Below are positions 26,443 through 38,043 of a DNA stretch of 64,000 bases, in pieces. The notes under the pieces were generated by a model. It searched no databases, was not told the origin of the DNA, and was given only the letters and a program-made list of their open reading frames with translations. Made by a program: the position numbers and the translations under genes. The stretch is from Lingula anatina (Eukaryota; Brachiopoda; Lingulata; Lingulida; Lingulidae), in the NCBI RefSeq assembly GCF_001039355.2, contig NW_019773625.1, forward strand, positions 859,079-923,078. Direction: 5' to 3'. Every line of letters starts with the position of its first letter. Position 1 is the first letter of the stretch.

Positions 26443-26578
26443 TTTGTTTATTCAGGGAATCCTAAACTATTTCTTCGATAACTCAAAACAGGCTGTAAGT
26501 GTATTCCGTTGCTCCAAATACCCTAGATATAATAAAAGCTACGCTCGGGCACCTGTCAATACCCATCCGCCATCTTTG
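26443..26578 (-). promoter_or_regulatory. TTC28: probable promoter-proximal 5' UTR exon of the TTC28-like gene, YY1-like motif
   Basis: On the minus strand CAAAGATGGCGGATGG (YY1-like AAGATGGCGG) lies at 26578-26567, and a strong donor, ACAAA|GTAAGTCG, follows at 26443. This fits a non-coding first exon spliced to the exon that carries the ATG at 25063. YY1 motifs close to transcription starts are common in animal housekeeping-type promoters. The ATG inside the motif opens only a five-codon uORF. The start site itself is inferred. Confidence 0.4.
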
Positions 26579-27690
26579 ATTACCTTAGTGACCGCTTATA
26601 ACAAATAGTGTATTGAAATGCAAATATACCCTTAAAAACCTACGTAGGGTTGTTCTTCTAAAATATTTTTAGAGTATTTTGGTCTACTTTAATATTTTGA
26701 GCATATTTATGAAACAAAATAATAAATTTTATCCAAATTGCGGACTGAAGAGGGAAATCATCCCGAATTGTGTTAGTTGAGGTCCTTGCTGTGTTATGAG
26801 AGCAAGTGAACAAAGCAAAAGTACACGAATGAAACTTCATGCAGCTAAACTCCCATTTTGGTTTTATGGAATGTTTCATATGTGCATTTCTTTTAATACA
26901 TCCCCAAAAAAAAGGTAGCTGTCAGTTAATGCTGGCGATTAATTGTTTACCCAATTTTTTCTTTGTTAAATTTAATTTATTAAAGAACAATTCAGCTTTT
27001 TTAGTGTTTCTTGAAAAATCGTTTATGTTTAACAAAGACAGAAAAAGTGCAAAACTTGTCTTTCTTTTCATCTCCAACAGAATCTACAGCTAGTTGATTA
27101 AATGTGTAAAGTTAATTGGCCTGGAAAACAAAACAAAAATTAATAAATAAATGAGGTATTAAAATAAAAAAACAAATAGATTAATTAGTTTATATATCTT
27201 TTCAATATTCATAAAAAATTAAATATCAAAATTTAATTAAAAAATTAAAAAAAAAATTCCTTTAACAGATTTTTTTATTTAATTGCTTTCATCAAAACTA
27301 TTAATATTATATAACTCCATGGGCTTGTCTTTTTATCAATGTTTAGCTAAAATGTACTAGGCTAGCTGTCTGCAGCAGAGGCATGAAAGATATCTGACCA
27401 ACAAAAAAGAGGAAAAATGCATAATGCAGATACTGCCATTGAAACTCTGTTGTGTGTGCATGTGTGTGTGTGTGTGTGTGTGTGTGTCCGTGTGTGGGAG
27501 GGGAGGGGGGCGTATCAAATGTGCCACGCAATATAACACAGTGCATATTTGAGTTGGGGTATGGATTGATATGTAGAAGTGCTATAGAGAAATGGGAGTT
27601 CCATTCTGTTAAGTTTAGTTCGGTTCAGAGGGCAGTGTCTGCATTCAGGTGATTACCTTGATAACTAATACATTTGAACAGAGGAGGGTG
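26579..27690. other. intergenic region, (TG)n microsatellite at 27449-27487
   Basis: AT-rich DNA between the probable promoter of the TTC28-like gene and the end of MS4A-like gene A. A (TG)n tract with a G-rich tail is the only clear feature. No credible gene. Confidence 0.7.
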
Positions 27691-27835
27691 GGGTAGGAGG
27701 AGCCACAGCAGGATCAAAGGCCATATGTCACAGGTAGATGATTGAGAGGTGGGCATGGTAGAAGGAGCCTGGACCGGATCATAGGGAGCATCACAGGTAG
27801 ACGATTAAGAGGTGGGTGGGGTAGAAAGAGCCTAA
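27690..27835 (-). pseudogene. severed end of gene A's C-terminal repeat coding region
   Basis: Read on the minus strand this stretch continues the Pro/Ser/Thr/Cys repeat of gene A (PTSQSSTCDAPYDPVQAP units), but the first unit carries TAA where Gln (CAA) is expected and the frame drifts in the last unit. It is cut off from gene A by the LTR at 27836-28220. I read it as former coding sequence now outside the ORF. Confidence 0.75.
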
Positions 27836-28220
27836 TGTGTAAAGGTCCACTGAAGGCAGGAGATAAACTCACTCATTTACATATTATGTTTATATAATCA
27901 GTCATCATTATCATTCACTTGGCTTCAGTCTTGCATGAATATTTATCATTCTCGGTATAACTAAGTAAGCTTGGAGCAAATGCATATCTGATAAGTAGAA
28001 ACTACTGCATTGCAATTAGTATTTAAATCAGTTGCTGCCACTGTGGCATGCAGATAGATTCCCTGTAGATAATGTGTATAAATGCTGAATGCTTGGACTT
28101 AATAAAGGACTTTAGACTTGGAACTAAATATGGAGTTAGTGGTTATATTCCCTCTCCCATGCATCAGTGACCGGTAAAATATTAGAAGAACCTGGGTAGG
28201 GTGGAACATGGACCCCTACA
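27836..28220 (+). mobile_element. solo LTR (385 bp) inserted in the gene A tail
   Basis: It starts TGTGTAAAGGTCC and ends GGACCCCTACA, so it has TG...CA tips and short inverted ends. TATAAA (about 28079) is followed by AATAAA (28101), the promoter and poly-A order of an LTR on the plus strand. The flanks are CTAA on the left and CTAG on the right, a 4-bp target duplication with one change. The flanking repeat units of gene A would be continuous without it. No internal retroelement genes are present, so this is a solo LTR. The family is not assignable. Confidence 0.72.
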
Positions 28221-30125
28221 CTAGACAGGATCAGAGGATGGGTCACAGGTAGATGATTGAGAGGTGGGTGTGGTAGGAGGAACATGGACAGGATCATAGG
28301 GAGCATCACAGGTAGATGATTGAGAGGTGGGTGGGGTAGAAGGAGCCTGGACTGGATCATAGGATGGGTCACAGGTAGATGATTGAGAGGTGGGTGGGGG
28401 AGGAGTCAGGGGAGGAGCATAGGGCATGTCACAAGTGGATTGACAGGTGGGTGGGAATTCTGGAGAAGAAACCAGAGGTGAAGAATATGGAGGGGGTTGA
28501 GAAATGGGAGGGGCATCTCCAATATTGGGTATGTTATAAACCTGCTGTGGATACATATTAAATACAACTTGACTTCCACTTTCATTAACAGGAAGCCTTG
28601 ATCCACATACTACACGCCTACAGAGAACTATAATAAGGAAAGCTATAGCTCCTTCTGTTATTCCCATTACAATTAATAGAGCGTGGATTGTATCCGGCCC
28701 TGCAATCAAGCTAGCTGGACATTCAAAATAATATACTTTATGAGCATCTGAATAATAATGTTTTCCTCCACAATATGTAGACTCCAGATTTGCCGCAAAA
28801 CTTTCTATCACCACCAACATAAGTGAAGAAATGAGGGATAGTATCGTTAATGCCACAAATGTAGTCATTTTCTGACGGTTACAGTTATAACTCTTGTGTG
28901 AGACTGCAATTCCAGTGATGCCTGTTAGAAGAAAGATGAATCCTGTCCATACTCCAGTCAAGGCATGTCCATATATGATCTGTAGCGACGCAGAGACCAC
29001 TCCCAAGACCAACACGCATACTCCACAAACCACCTGAAACATTTATCATCATAATCTTATTTTGTTTTTGACATTGATTTTCAATGTCTCAGTTTTGTTG
29101 TCCTCAAATAGAAAGTAAAGATAAATCATATCTAAAATATTTCAAACTTAAACATTAATTTCTGACCATGATATATACAGATTTTGATAATCAAATTATT
29201 TACTGAAGAATTAAATTACTTATTTAATTAATGCTCTATTCAGGTTTAAATTGACATCAGAAGACACTGACATACATTTCATCAATTTTCATCACACATT
29301 TAAAAAATGCCTATTATAATTCATGTTATGGTCCAGACAAACCACTGTTCCTTTACCTAGATAGAGTATTTCAAAATTTGTAAACTTTAAAAAAAAACAA
29401 AACAATTAAGCTGCAATTATCATGTGCTAGTTGTGTAAAGAGTTTGAGAGTTGATGTGCCAGAGCAACTGCTCACCAGTATAATTGCACACTTTAAGATT
29501 ATACTCTTGGGCAATGTAGTAGACTCTATTCCTTGATGTGGCCCCACAACCACATTCACTGGTGGGAAGGATTGCAGCACCCCAATGCCAGGTTCACTGC
29601 TAGACGAGGACTGAAAAGAGTAAATTAGGTACTACTTGTTGAGATAGCCCTCGTGGCTAGATTTAAGGCAGATATAATGACTTGAAAAATTTGGAACAAT
29701 GTCAATTCTTTAAGTGTTAATATAATATAATTAATGATCCTTATTCCAATTTCATGGGTTTAAAAGGTCATTAATTAAAGAAGTCTACTTAAAGGTTTGT
29801 CAACTAGCTAGCGTTTTGTTGGCTCACAGTAAATTGCAGTTGTGTATAAAATCGAATTATTCTAGCTTGTTCCACACTGTGATTTTAGAAAATACATAAC
29901 CTGAAATTTACAAAAAAAAAAAGTTGACTAAAATGTTTTAACAGGACAAATTGTATTTCTTTGCCTCATGTTTAAATGTTTACTTTGTAGATGTTTCAAA
30001 TGGAAATTGATCATAAAAAAAAATGAACATCTCAACCTGATAATAATTAAGTTCAGTTGACATATACTAACATTTTGGTAGACTGGGTATGGGGTCGACT
30101 CTTCCAACTGTTGTTTCTCTGCCAT
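28221..30125 (-). CDS. MS4A/CD20-like tetraspan protein A
   Basis: Exons 30125-30072, 29610-29476 and 29033-28221 join in phase 0 (333 aa). The short N-terminus is cytoplasmic. Four hydrophobic segments lie at about 57-83, 92-108, 120-143 and 178-204; a loop between the third and fourth has two Cys (about 151 and 168), as in CD20/MS4A proteins. LKCAIIL|VVCGV at the exon junction is the family's typical TM1 start. MS4A proteins are plasma-membrane tetraspans linked to ion flux, receptor signalling and chemosensing. The tail is Pro-rich with about four copies of a repeat of 20-23 aa (PTSQSSTCDxPYDPVxxP). The stop (TAG at 28223-28221) replaces a Gln codon of the repeat and abuts a solo LTR, so the protein is probably shortened. 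It is the first of four related minus-strand genes. Confidence 0.82.
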
Positions 30126-30637
30126 GTTTACTGTTCCCTTAATTGCACTCTTGTAACATATGATCATACAGAAGTTCACATCATGGAACCAAGTTTTTTA
30201 AAAAGCTGAAACAAATTACCGCATTTTCTAAACTTAAATTTTTCTGATTTTTGAGGGATTATTCTAAGCTGCAATCTATTTTATGATCTGGGTACCACAA
30301 ATATATTATCACCAAGTTTTCTAATAATAAAAACTGATCAATAAACACACCTTTACAAGTACACGTAACCTTCAAACATGCTCATACTTATTTCATACTT
30401 TTTACAGAAGTTACACATTTCATGTAATACATGTACTTAGAAAAATATGACACAAAACAACTTTTCTACATCAATTTATTGTGTTTAAAAATGTCAATTT
30501 TTTAACCATCTTTTAGAGGTTCTCTTGGATTCTCTAAGATATTTGTAATATATACTTTATGCATTGAAGAAAAATACTTAACCAGACAAAAATCTTTTAA
30601 CTTTCCACACAAAACTGTGTGTAAACTTATGGTTTAC

Positions 30638-30780
30638 CTGGTCTGCACCTGTGACTCCCGCTAAGGCACGTCAACCATGAGTGCTGTAAAAGCATTCATT
30701 GATTTTTGAGATCTCCACAGTTGTTGCTGTTTGGTTAAGACCAATATGACAGGGAGCGGATATTCTAGCATGGATTACAG
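30638..30780 (-). promoter_or_regulatory. possible 5' UTR exon of gene A
   Basis: On the minus strand a good donor, GACCAG|GTAAACC, lies at 30638, about 510 bp upstream of the gene A start codon. The stretch before it is less AT-rich than its surroundings and holds a five-codon uORF. The acceptor just before the ATG exon is weak, so this is a tentative non-coding exon. Confidence 0.3.
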
Positions 30781-31849
30781 AGTCCTTTAGGTATGATCAA
30801 TAAAGCTCTAAGCGTTGAGAATAGCATGCAACATGGCTGCTGTCATACCTACTGAATATTATTGTTATTTTTGTTTTGAGAAAGGGGACTGAAAAGTGTG
30901 TGGCAAAGTACGTTTAACTGACAGATTCAGAATTATTCAAAAGGAAGTTTAGAATATATCATATGACAGTTTTAAACATACATCCATGCCTTCAAAAAAG
31001 TTTAATAAAAGGCATTTTCATGGCACACTTTCCTTTGTACAATAATTCTCCCCTTTGTTTTTAGGCAAAGAGGGTTCATTCTTCTTCCAGTTTCCAGAGA
31101 AACTTAAAAAAATTGTTATGAAATTTCAAAATGCCATATACTTCACTGGGTGAACAGCAATAAAAAAGTCAAGCAAATATTTCAGTTATTCACTTTTATT
31201 GAATAATTAAACATTCCTGCTATCTAAACTGATAGGTATTAAAATCTTAAGCAATACTGAAAACAATGACCATTTACATAAATATACGGCACAAAATCAC
31301 AATAAACATATGCTTAGTAATATTGAAAATTAAACTCTATGCAGCAAAAGTAAGCAAAATAGTTCATGTTCACCAAGCAACGCTTAATTTACTTGTAAAT
31401 CTAAAAAAGAGAAAGTAGATATACAAATCAATACAAAAAGTCACACTGTTTGAAAGTATTAACCAAGAAACTTTTGTTCATACCAAAAACCTAGAAATAT
31501 CCAAGTATCCAAAGCTGATTTTCTTGGTCATACTCACAAAAGCATTATGGTCATTAAGCCAAATATTTTTGCAAAAATGTTTTACCATGAAGTGAGTTCA
31601 GTCTACTATGTAAAATATGATAAATGAATGATAAAAAAATACAAACTCAAACCAACTACTGGTTATTCTTATTATTTCGTTCCAGCAAGTTTTCATGTAA
31701 GTTATATAAAAATATTTTGCATTTTACTTCCTGTAAAAAACTGAAATGCAAATAAATGTAAAAGTAAAGAAAAAACAATGAGTGACCATATTGTATACAG
31801 TGCATACTGGCTAAGAAAATTATTTACAATAATATAAAAAGGGTATCTC

Positions 31850-31919
31850 AAAATCTGAGTTGTTTACAATGTATTTATTGTGAAATATGAATCTTATACA
31901 AACAGTTGTTATCCCTTTA
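31850..31919. mobile_element. fragment of the TTAAAGGGATAA MITE family
   Basis: Read in reverse, TTAAAGGGATAACAACTGTT then a TTTCACAATAAATACATTG block matches the left part of the elements at 25204 and 25888. The duplicate at 38513-38579 carries the same fragment, so insertion came before the segmental duplication. Confidence 0.65.
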
Positions 31920-32484
31920 ACTAACATCTTATATTTTGAATGAGAACAACAACTGGTAAATTTCTTTTTTTGGTGGAGAGAGACATTAAAAAATTTTACA
32001 ATATACTTGGACATTGATAAGTAACAATACTTACAGTATTTTTATGTTTTATAAACAATGCAACTCTCTTCAAATAAGTTGAAAAAAAAAAACAGGAGTT
32101 ATTTTTATGTCTCAAATGGTAGAAGCAGCCACACATCAAAATGTGAAAGTTGAAAAAATGCCCTTGGTTATCTCTGCAGCATTGGCTACAGGCAATCCAA
32201 GAGTTTAACACATGACTATCTATATTAAAATGAAATCTTACAAAGAAAAACTAAAAAAAACTGAATAAATAAGTAAATACATTTTTATCAATCAGTCACA
32301 CCAACTAATGCAAAAAATACAACAGAAGTTTAATACGTACATTGAAACAATACTGTATTTACTTTCACTTTTTTTAAATGCCAGGGGCAGTTATAGCTTT
32401 ATCCAACCCCAGGTATATATTAACAAATTAAGCACAATATATAGCCAATAAGTTTCATTAGTAGGACTTAGTAAACAAATGCGT

Positions 32485-32872
32485 AATTACCTCCGCCAAG
32501 GAGGTTATGTTTTCACCTCTGTTTGTTTGTCTTTCTGTCTGTTTGTCACCAACATAACTCAAAAAGTCATGGATGAATTTCAATGGAATTTTCAGGGTAG
32601 GTCAGAAATGGGTTAACTTAGAAGTGTTTAGGTTTTTGGTGGTGATCTAGATCATTAATAAATCAATAATAAAAAATAAAAAACTAAGTTATAAACTGAT
32701 TTTGATGAAATTTTCAGGAACTGTCAGAAGTGGATCCGGATCAATAATCAATCAATAATCAAAAATCAAAAAACTAAATCATTATAGAATGAAAATTTTG
32801 GGGTGAAACGGCATTGGGTGGAGACTTTGCTGCCTTGGCGGAGGTCTGCGCACTCGGAGTGCTTTTCTAGTT
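32485..32872. mobile_element. MITE with CCTCCGCCAAGG ends
   Basis: The left end reads ACCTCCGCCAAGGAGGTTAT and the right end CCTTGGCGGAGGTCTGCGCA, an inverted pair. The body holds the motif ACATAACTCAAAAAGTCATG and ATTTTCAGG repeats. As far as I recall, elements with these ends are widespread in aquatic animal genomes. The matching place in unit 2 (near 39608) reads straight through, so this copy arrived after the duplication. Confidence 0.72.
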
Positions 32873-33042
32873 TATGTCTAAAATTACACCTGGAGATTCA
32901 ACCGTTATTGAGAGAGATGTTTTTGTTAGTTAGCAAAGTTGTCCATGATGTTAAAATTTTTGATCTTTCAAAAAATCTAAAACAATGAGCTAAATTTAAA
33001 GCGCCAGTCCAGTCTTGGTGTGAACCATAACTAAGAATCAAC

Positions 33043-34939
33043 TTAAACCTGTTGTGTGGCAGTGGGTTGGGTAGCTCCAGGCTGCGGAGGGGGTGGCTGA
33101 CCTCCAGGGGAAATATACCCAGTAGTGGTCATCACAGGCTGACCATACTGGATAGTGATTGCCTGTTGACCATAGGGGGATGTAGTGTACATCACCTGCC
33201 CCTGTTGCTGTTTGGGGGCACAACAGGTGCCACGGCAGGTAAACGCGGAGGAAATAATTGCCACAATTCCTTCAAGAACTGAAATGATGATCAACAGGCT
33301 ATTCACAATATGCCTCCCAGACACAATTGACCGGCACATTTGGTATACCTCATTCGAATACTCATAAGGATAGCTATAATAATAACCATGATTCCTAAGG
33401 CAATTGCTATACTCCCCACCGACGCCAATGCTCGCAAAGGAAAGTAGCACTATGCAGGCCAGGGATGACAGGATGGACAACACCATGTGACTGACCAGCA
33501 AACCTGTTGTCTTTTTCTTGGCTGCCCCAACCCCCAGTCCGCCAGCGATGATGTAGAAAATTCCACACCAAATCCCAGTGCCTAGGGAAGCCAGATATGC
33601 ACCAATGGCAATGCCTACAATCCCTAGGATGAATGCCAAAATGCCACAGGCGATCTAAAATTTGAAAGTGAAAAAAATTATTTATTTTAGATCCCAATAT
33701 CTAGCTGTTATTAAAAAGATTTCCTTCTCATGAAAAAACAAACAAAAAAAAATCATTTAAACCGATATACATGAATATACAATATAGACAACAATTCAAT
33801 TTAGTATCTTTTATAGTGTGGGAAAAGAGTAGAAAATCCTTGTAGTTTTTATATTTTGTGCCCACAACATTTAAAATGATACAAGTGTTTCATTCCATCT
33901 TACATAAAAAACTGCAGTATAAATATTACTGCATAAAAAGTTGTCAATCAAGACCCATTAAGTCTATGGGACCATTCCCAGACTCTATCGTGCTAATTGT
34001 GGTTCGATCTATCTCCAAGGGGATTCTAGTTAAATTGCAATCAACTTAAGCAGCTTAAATGTCTGTCACACCTACTAAAGAATATTGTAACCCTTTATTA
34101 TCATCCAAATACCGAAAATGAGTTTTTTCTTGTATCTAACTATTCAATAATGCACCTATCTTTGTGCCGATTTTAAATAATGAAAAAACCCTTGGAAATA
34201 TAGAATATAGAATATTGGCATTGATTATATTTTTTGTTGCAATGTATAACCATTGGTATCTCAAAGCTTTAATCCTCAATTTAACACCTTTTTATTTTCT
34301 GGTGAGCAATCGGTATGAGACGAAACTTCATCCCTGAACAAGATTTTTCTTGAAAATTGGCATAGTGGACCGCAATTGTATGAGCTACAATCCCTTGCCA
34401 GAGTTTTGGTTTAAATGCTTTTGTCTTGGAGTAATGAGCCTTTAAATAAAGATTTTGATTGAACAAAGGCATTATTTTGCCTGACATCTAAGCGGCTTTA
34501 GCTAAAATTGATTTAGTGAGAAACCCCTTGGAGATGGATTGATCCTGTTAGATCGATCTAGGTATGGGAACCCAGTCTATCAAACACCTCAAGAAGTATG
34601 TCATACCTGAATGGCTGCACACCTCAAGGCAGAATCATGGGGCCAACCAGGTCTGGTCCCGGGGGGGACTGGCTTTGGCTGCTGCTGGTTCATAATAATC
34701 ACCTGGCCCTGGGGTGGGGGCATATACTGCCCCTGGGGTACGGGCATGTATTGGCCCTGGGGTTGGGGCATGTATTGACCCTGGGGTGGGGGCATGTATT
34801 GACCCTGGGGTGGGGGCATATATTGACCCTGGGGTGGGGGCACGTATTGACCTTGGGATGGTCCGTATTGACCTTGGGGAGGTCCATATTGGGGATTGTA
34901 TGGGGCAGGTTGTGTTGGATATGGCTTTTGTTGCCCGCC
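33043..34939 (-). CDS. MS4A/CD20-like tetraspan protein B (first coding exon missing from the assembly)
   Basis: Exon 34939-34607 encodes a Pro/Gln/Tyr-rich N-terminal domain with eight PQGQ-type units (mostly YMPPPQGQ), ending RPGWPHDSALRCAAIQ. Exon 33654-33043 encodes four membrane segments (IACGILAFILGIVGIAIGA; IWCGIFYIIAGGLGVGA; SHMVLSILSSLACIVLLSFA; SLLIIISVLEGIVAIISSAF), a loop with two Cys between TM3 and TM4, a CRGTCC motif after TM4 and a Tyr/Gln/Pro tail (QYGQPVMTTTGYI). Both exons are phase 0. By comparison with gene C a 12-codon first exon should lie near 35.2 kb, but an N at 35182 falls exactly there. The 5' UTR exon with donor at 35749 is still present. The function is not known; the tails resemble those of other Pro-rich membrane proteins that bind WW or SH3 domains. 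Confidence 0.82.
33968..34580. mobile_element. MITE, AGATCGATC family, longer copy (about 610 bp)
   Basis: The left end has GGGACCATTCCCAGACTC, then TCGATCTATCTCCAAGGGGA. The right end has the inverted partner CCCCTTGGAGATGGATTGAT, AGATCGATCTAG and GGGAACCCAGTCT. It lies in the intron between the two assembled exons of gene B. Unit 2 lacks it at the matching place near 40840, so it arrived after the duplication. No transposase. Confidence 0.68.
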
Positions 34940-35181
34940 CTGCAAAGAAAATGATGTCCATTACAAATCGATAACCATACACATGCACAAACACAAACAC
35001 TGACTTATGCCTCAAATGCACTAAACTAGTGTCAGGTTGGCATAATCTACAGATGATCTTGGGTTTTTGAAAATTATCTGAGAAATTTATTGTGGAACCA
35101 ACACCTACAGGCATGGGGTTACTTTCAAAACTGGATGAAAATCACAAAACATTAAACAAGGCAGCAAAGCTGTCAAATGTA

Positions 35182-35182
35182 N
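35182..35182. other. single-N assembly junction
   Basis: The base at 35182 is N. The roughly 30 bases to its left (from AACAAGGCAGCAAAGCTG) recur at 37053-37082, and the unit-2 sequence expected here (about 41.35-42.02 kb, which holds the first coding exon of gene C) is absent. It marks a gap or misjoin. Confidence 0.9.
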
Positions 35183-35748
35183 ACAACTGTTTACTATCCA
35201 ATCAAGGTGACAGCCGAGCGTGAGTGAACCAATACAAACACATTTAAGATATGAATTGAATACTATACATATACTGGTACTGTTAGTACAAGGTGCAGCA
35301 GGATGCGGATATTTATACTAGCATCGAGAGTTTGATTCAAGCTTCAAATCAGCAGGAGAAGGAACCTAAATAACATCTAATACAAAAAGTGAAGTTACAA
35401 ATAACCAAGGTTTGTGACTATTTAAATGTCACACTTGTGTGTCTTTTCTGGATTCGTTACACATCAGTTATGATTACCAGTATTTCAAATTTAATGAGAT
35501 GATTGTTTAATCCTTTAAGTGTGTCAGTGATATGGACACTTGCATCAGTTTTCGGCTGTCCATGCTGTAGTAAGTACCTAGCATATAAGGCCAAAACTGA
35601 GGAAATACTGACACGCATTTTGTCGACATTTTAATATTATGTTTGCTACTGGTAATATGCTCCTGGCACTTATCGGCTAGGCAGGAAAATTAGGCAAATC
35701 CTGATCAGTAACTAAATGTAATATCAAGCTGGAGGTTTATAGAGTTAC

Positions 35749-35960
35749 CTGGGCTTGCAATCTCTACTGGTGATGCCTTATTCGACCCGCTTTTTCCACA
35801 AACATTACATCACAAAACCCAACGTCTTTACTTGTTTACCACCACTTCCTGGCACTGACTTCCTGGTAGGTTCCTGCATCCGGCTGCTTACGCTGGAATA
35901 TGAATTACTACGCGCAAAAATATCTTCCAAAATAGTCCCCGCACCGTCTCTGCATTCTGA
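35749..35960 (-). promoter_or_regulatory. 5' UTR exon / promoter region of gene B
   Basis: On the minus strand GCCCAG|GTAACTC at 35749 is a donor conserved in unit 2 (42542, CCCAG|GTAACTC). The upstream 200 bp are also well conserved between units (CTTCCTGG, GCTTACGCTGGAA, TTACTACGCGCAAAAA, GTCCCCGCACCGTCTC), which suggests a non-coding first exon and core promoter. The start site is not determined. Confidence 0.45.
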
Positions 35961-36710
35961 CATTTCCGACACTGAAAAGTGTTGATATTAGATGTGCTTG
36001 TTAATTTCTTTATCTTTTCGACTGGTTTCAAAACGAAAGTGTTAAGAATGCATCAAAAAGTCCTTAAGAATAAAATTGTTCACTAAAAGAAAAAACGGTG
36101 AAGCCTCTACCGCGAACTACTTTTTGAAATTATGTGCATATATATGTATACTTCCTAAAATATAAAAAAAAGGCAACAAAAATTTGCATATAGACATTTT
36201 TATTATTTTCTTGGCTTAATTTGCTTCCACACATTCATTAACATATGCTTTGCAAAACTAAAAAAAAAAAAAAAAAAGAATGGCGATTACAGGGGGTAGT
36301 TCACTTATACCAGTATGTACATTGTACATGTATATAATAAAACGTATCTAAATGATCCATATAAAAGTGGGAAGTGTTTCGAATCTTTCTAAGGCCTTAA
36401 TTACAACTGAAAGGGATATTATAAGAAAAAGAAAATTCTAAAAAATTACATATATATGTATGCTGTCATACTTATTGAACATTACTTTTATTTTTTGTTT
36501 TGAGAAAGGGGACGGAAAAGTTTGTGACATTGCCAGCACAGTATATGTTTAACTGACAGATTCAGAATTTTCAAAAGGAAGGTTAGGATATACCAAATGA
36601 CAGTTTTAAATATACATCCATGCCTTCAAAAACGTTTGATGAAAAGTATTTCCATGGCACATCTTACTTAATTTGTACAATAACTCTCCCCTTTGCATTT
36701 AACCCAAAGA

Positions 36711-38043
36711 GGATTCATTCTTCTTCCAGAGGAACTTATAAAAATTGTTATGAATTTTCAAAATGTCAAATACTGCACTGGGTGAACAGTAATAAAAACG
36801 TCAGAATAATATTTAAGTTTTTTTTTATTAAATAATAAAAATATTCCTATATAAACTGATATGTATTAAAACCCTAAGCAATACTGAAAATAATGACCAT
36901 TTATAAAAAATATACAGCACAAAATCACAATAAAAATATGTAATATTAAAAGTTATTAAAAGTAATATTAAAAGTTAAACTCTATACTGCAAAATTAAAG
37001 AAAATAGTTCATGTTCACCAAGCTAAGGTTAATTTAATATTTGTAAATCTAAACAAGGCAGCAAAGCTGTCAAATGTACAGACAAAAAACAGAAAAAAAA
37101 GATGCAAAAGAGGTCATTTTGTCAATTTTGATGCAACAATAAATAATGCTTATAATAGCAGTCAGTCAACACTGATTTTTCATTATGCACAACAGGTAAC
37201 ATGGTCAATAACAGGAGCAGATCCAGAAATATTTTTGACAGTATTCTAAAGTATCTTTATTGATCCATCTTCCATTTTGATGGTCTTCCAAAAGAAAAAA
37301 ATAGATACCCATCAATATAAAAAATCTAACTGTCTTCCAGGAGACCCAGAAGATGGTCTCAATCCACCCCTTCAATAAGATTATAGTTTCATGACCATGA
37401 GAGTTAAAATTCACATGATGAAAGTCCCAATATAAGAAAAATGATGACAGTGCATAAAATAATATTACTAGTGTTTAAAGACATGAATACCAATACAACT
37501 GCTTACGTGGAAATACAGAAATTGTGCAGAGCCTCAGGTGGATGGGAAAGTCACATCTTAAAAATGCCAGTGTTGGAGAAGAAATTAAAAAGAAAACAAC
37601 AAAAATATAATCTAATGAAGCTGCTATTCAGTGCTTCCTTATTATGGACACTGTTATCTAGCAGAGAGCTTAACCTTTGGGAGTTTACAGGGAAATATCA
37701 ANGGATTCATTCTTCTTCCAGAGGAACTTATAAAAATTGTTATGAATTTTCAAAATGTCAAATACTGCACTGGGTGAACAGTAATAAAAACGTCAGAATA
37801 ATATTTAAGTTTTTTTTTTATTAAATAATAAAAATATTCCTATATAAACTCATATGTATTAAAACCCTAAGCAATACTGAAAATAATGACCATTTATAAA
37901 AAATATACAGCACAAAATCACAATAAAAATATGTAATATTAAAAGTTATTAAAAGTAATATTAAAAGTTAAACTCTATACTGCAAAATTAAAGAAAATAG
38001 TTCATGTTCACCAAGCTAAGGTTAATTTAATATTTGTAAATCT
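36711..38043. repeat. suspected assembly duplication bounded by the N at 37702
   Basis: Positions 36711-37052 and 37703-38043 are almost identical, far closer than unit 1 and unit 2 are to each other. The DNA in between (37053-37701) starts with the same 30 bases that end at the N at 35182 and itself ends at the N at 37702. The simplest reading is that one locus was written twice and 37053-37701 belongs at 35182. Confidence 0.7.
37212..37372. mobile_element. MITE with CAGGGG-type ends, copy 2
   Basis: Related to 4618-4765: it starts CAGGAGCAGATCCAG and ends CAATCCACCCCTT, with shared inner blocks (CCATCTTCCA, AAATCTAACTG, TGGTCTCAATCCACCCC). CAATAA lies directly on both sides (37206-37211 and 37373-37378), a likely target duplication. 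Confidence 0.65.

Larger units (their letters stand above)
30835..36460. repeat. tandem segmental duplication, unit 1 (contains gene B)
   Basis: This block matches 36460-43440 in the same order along most of its length. Examples are CTGTCATAC.TA.TGAA followed by TTTTGTTTTGAGAAAGGGGA at 30842 and 36469, the shared stretch before each gene's stop codon, all three parts of genes B and C, and CATATAAAAGTGGGAAGTG at 36358 and 43341. Differences are substitutions and a few insertions. The duplication produced genes B and C. Confidence 0.88.

Noticed and set aside
34598-35114. Plus-strand LGWGHVLTLG-type repeat frame and alternative minus frames with HPRVNTCPHP repeats
   Set aside because: Other-frame readings of the PQGQ-coding minisatellite of gene B; only the PQGQ frame continues across splice sites into membrane segments. 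The same applies to 40849-41377 for gene C.
37441-37824. 127-codon frame containing an X
   Set aside because: It crosses the N at 37702, which looks like a misjoin, and has no protein-like features.
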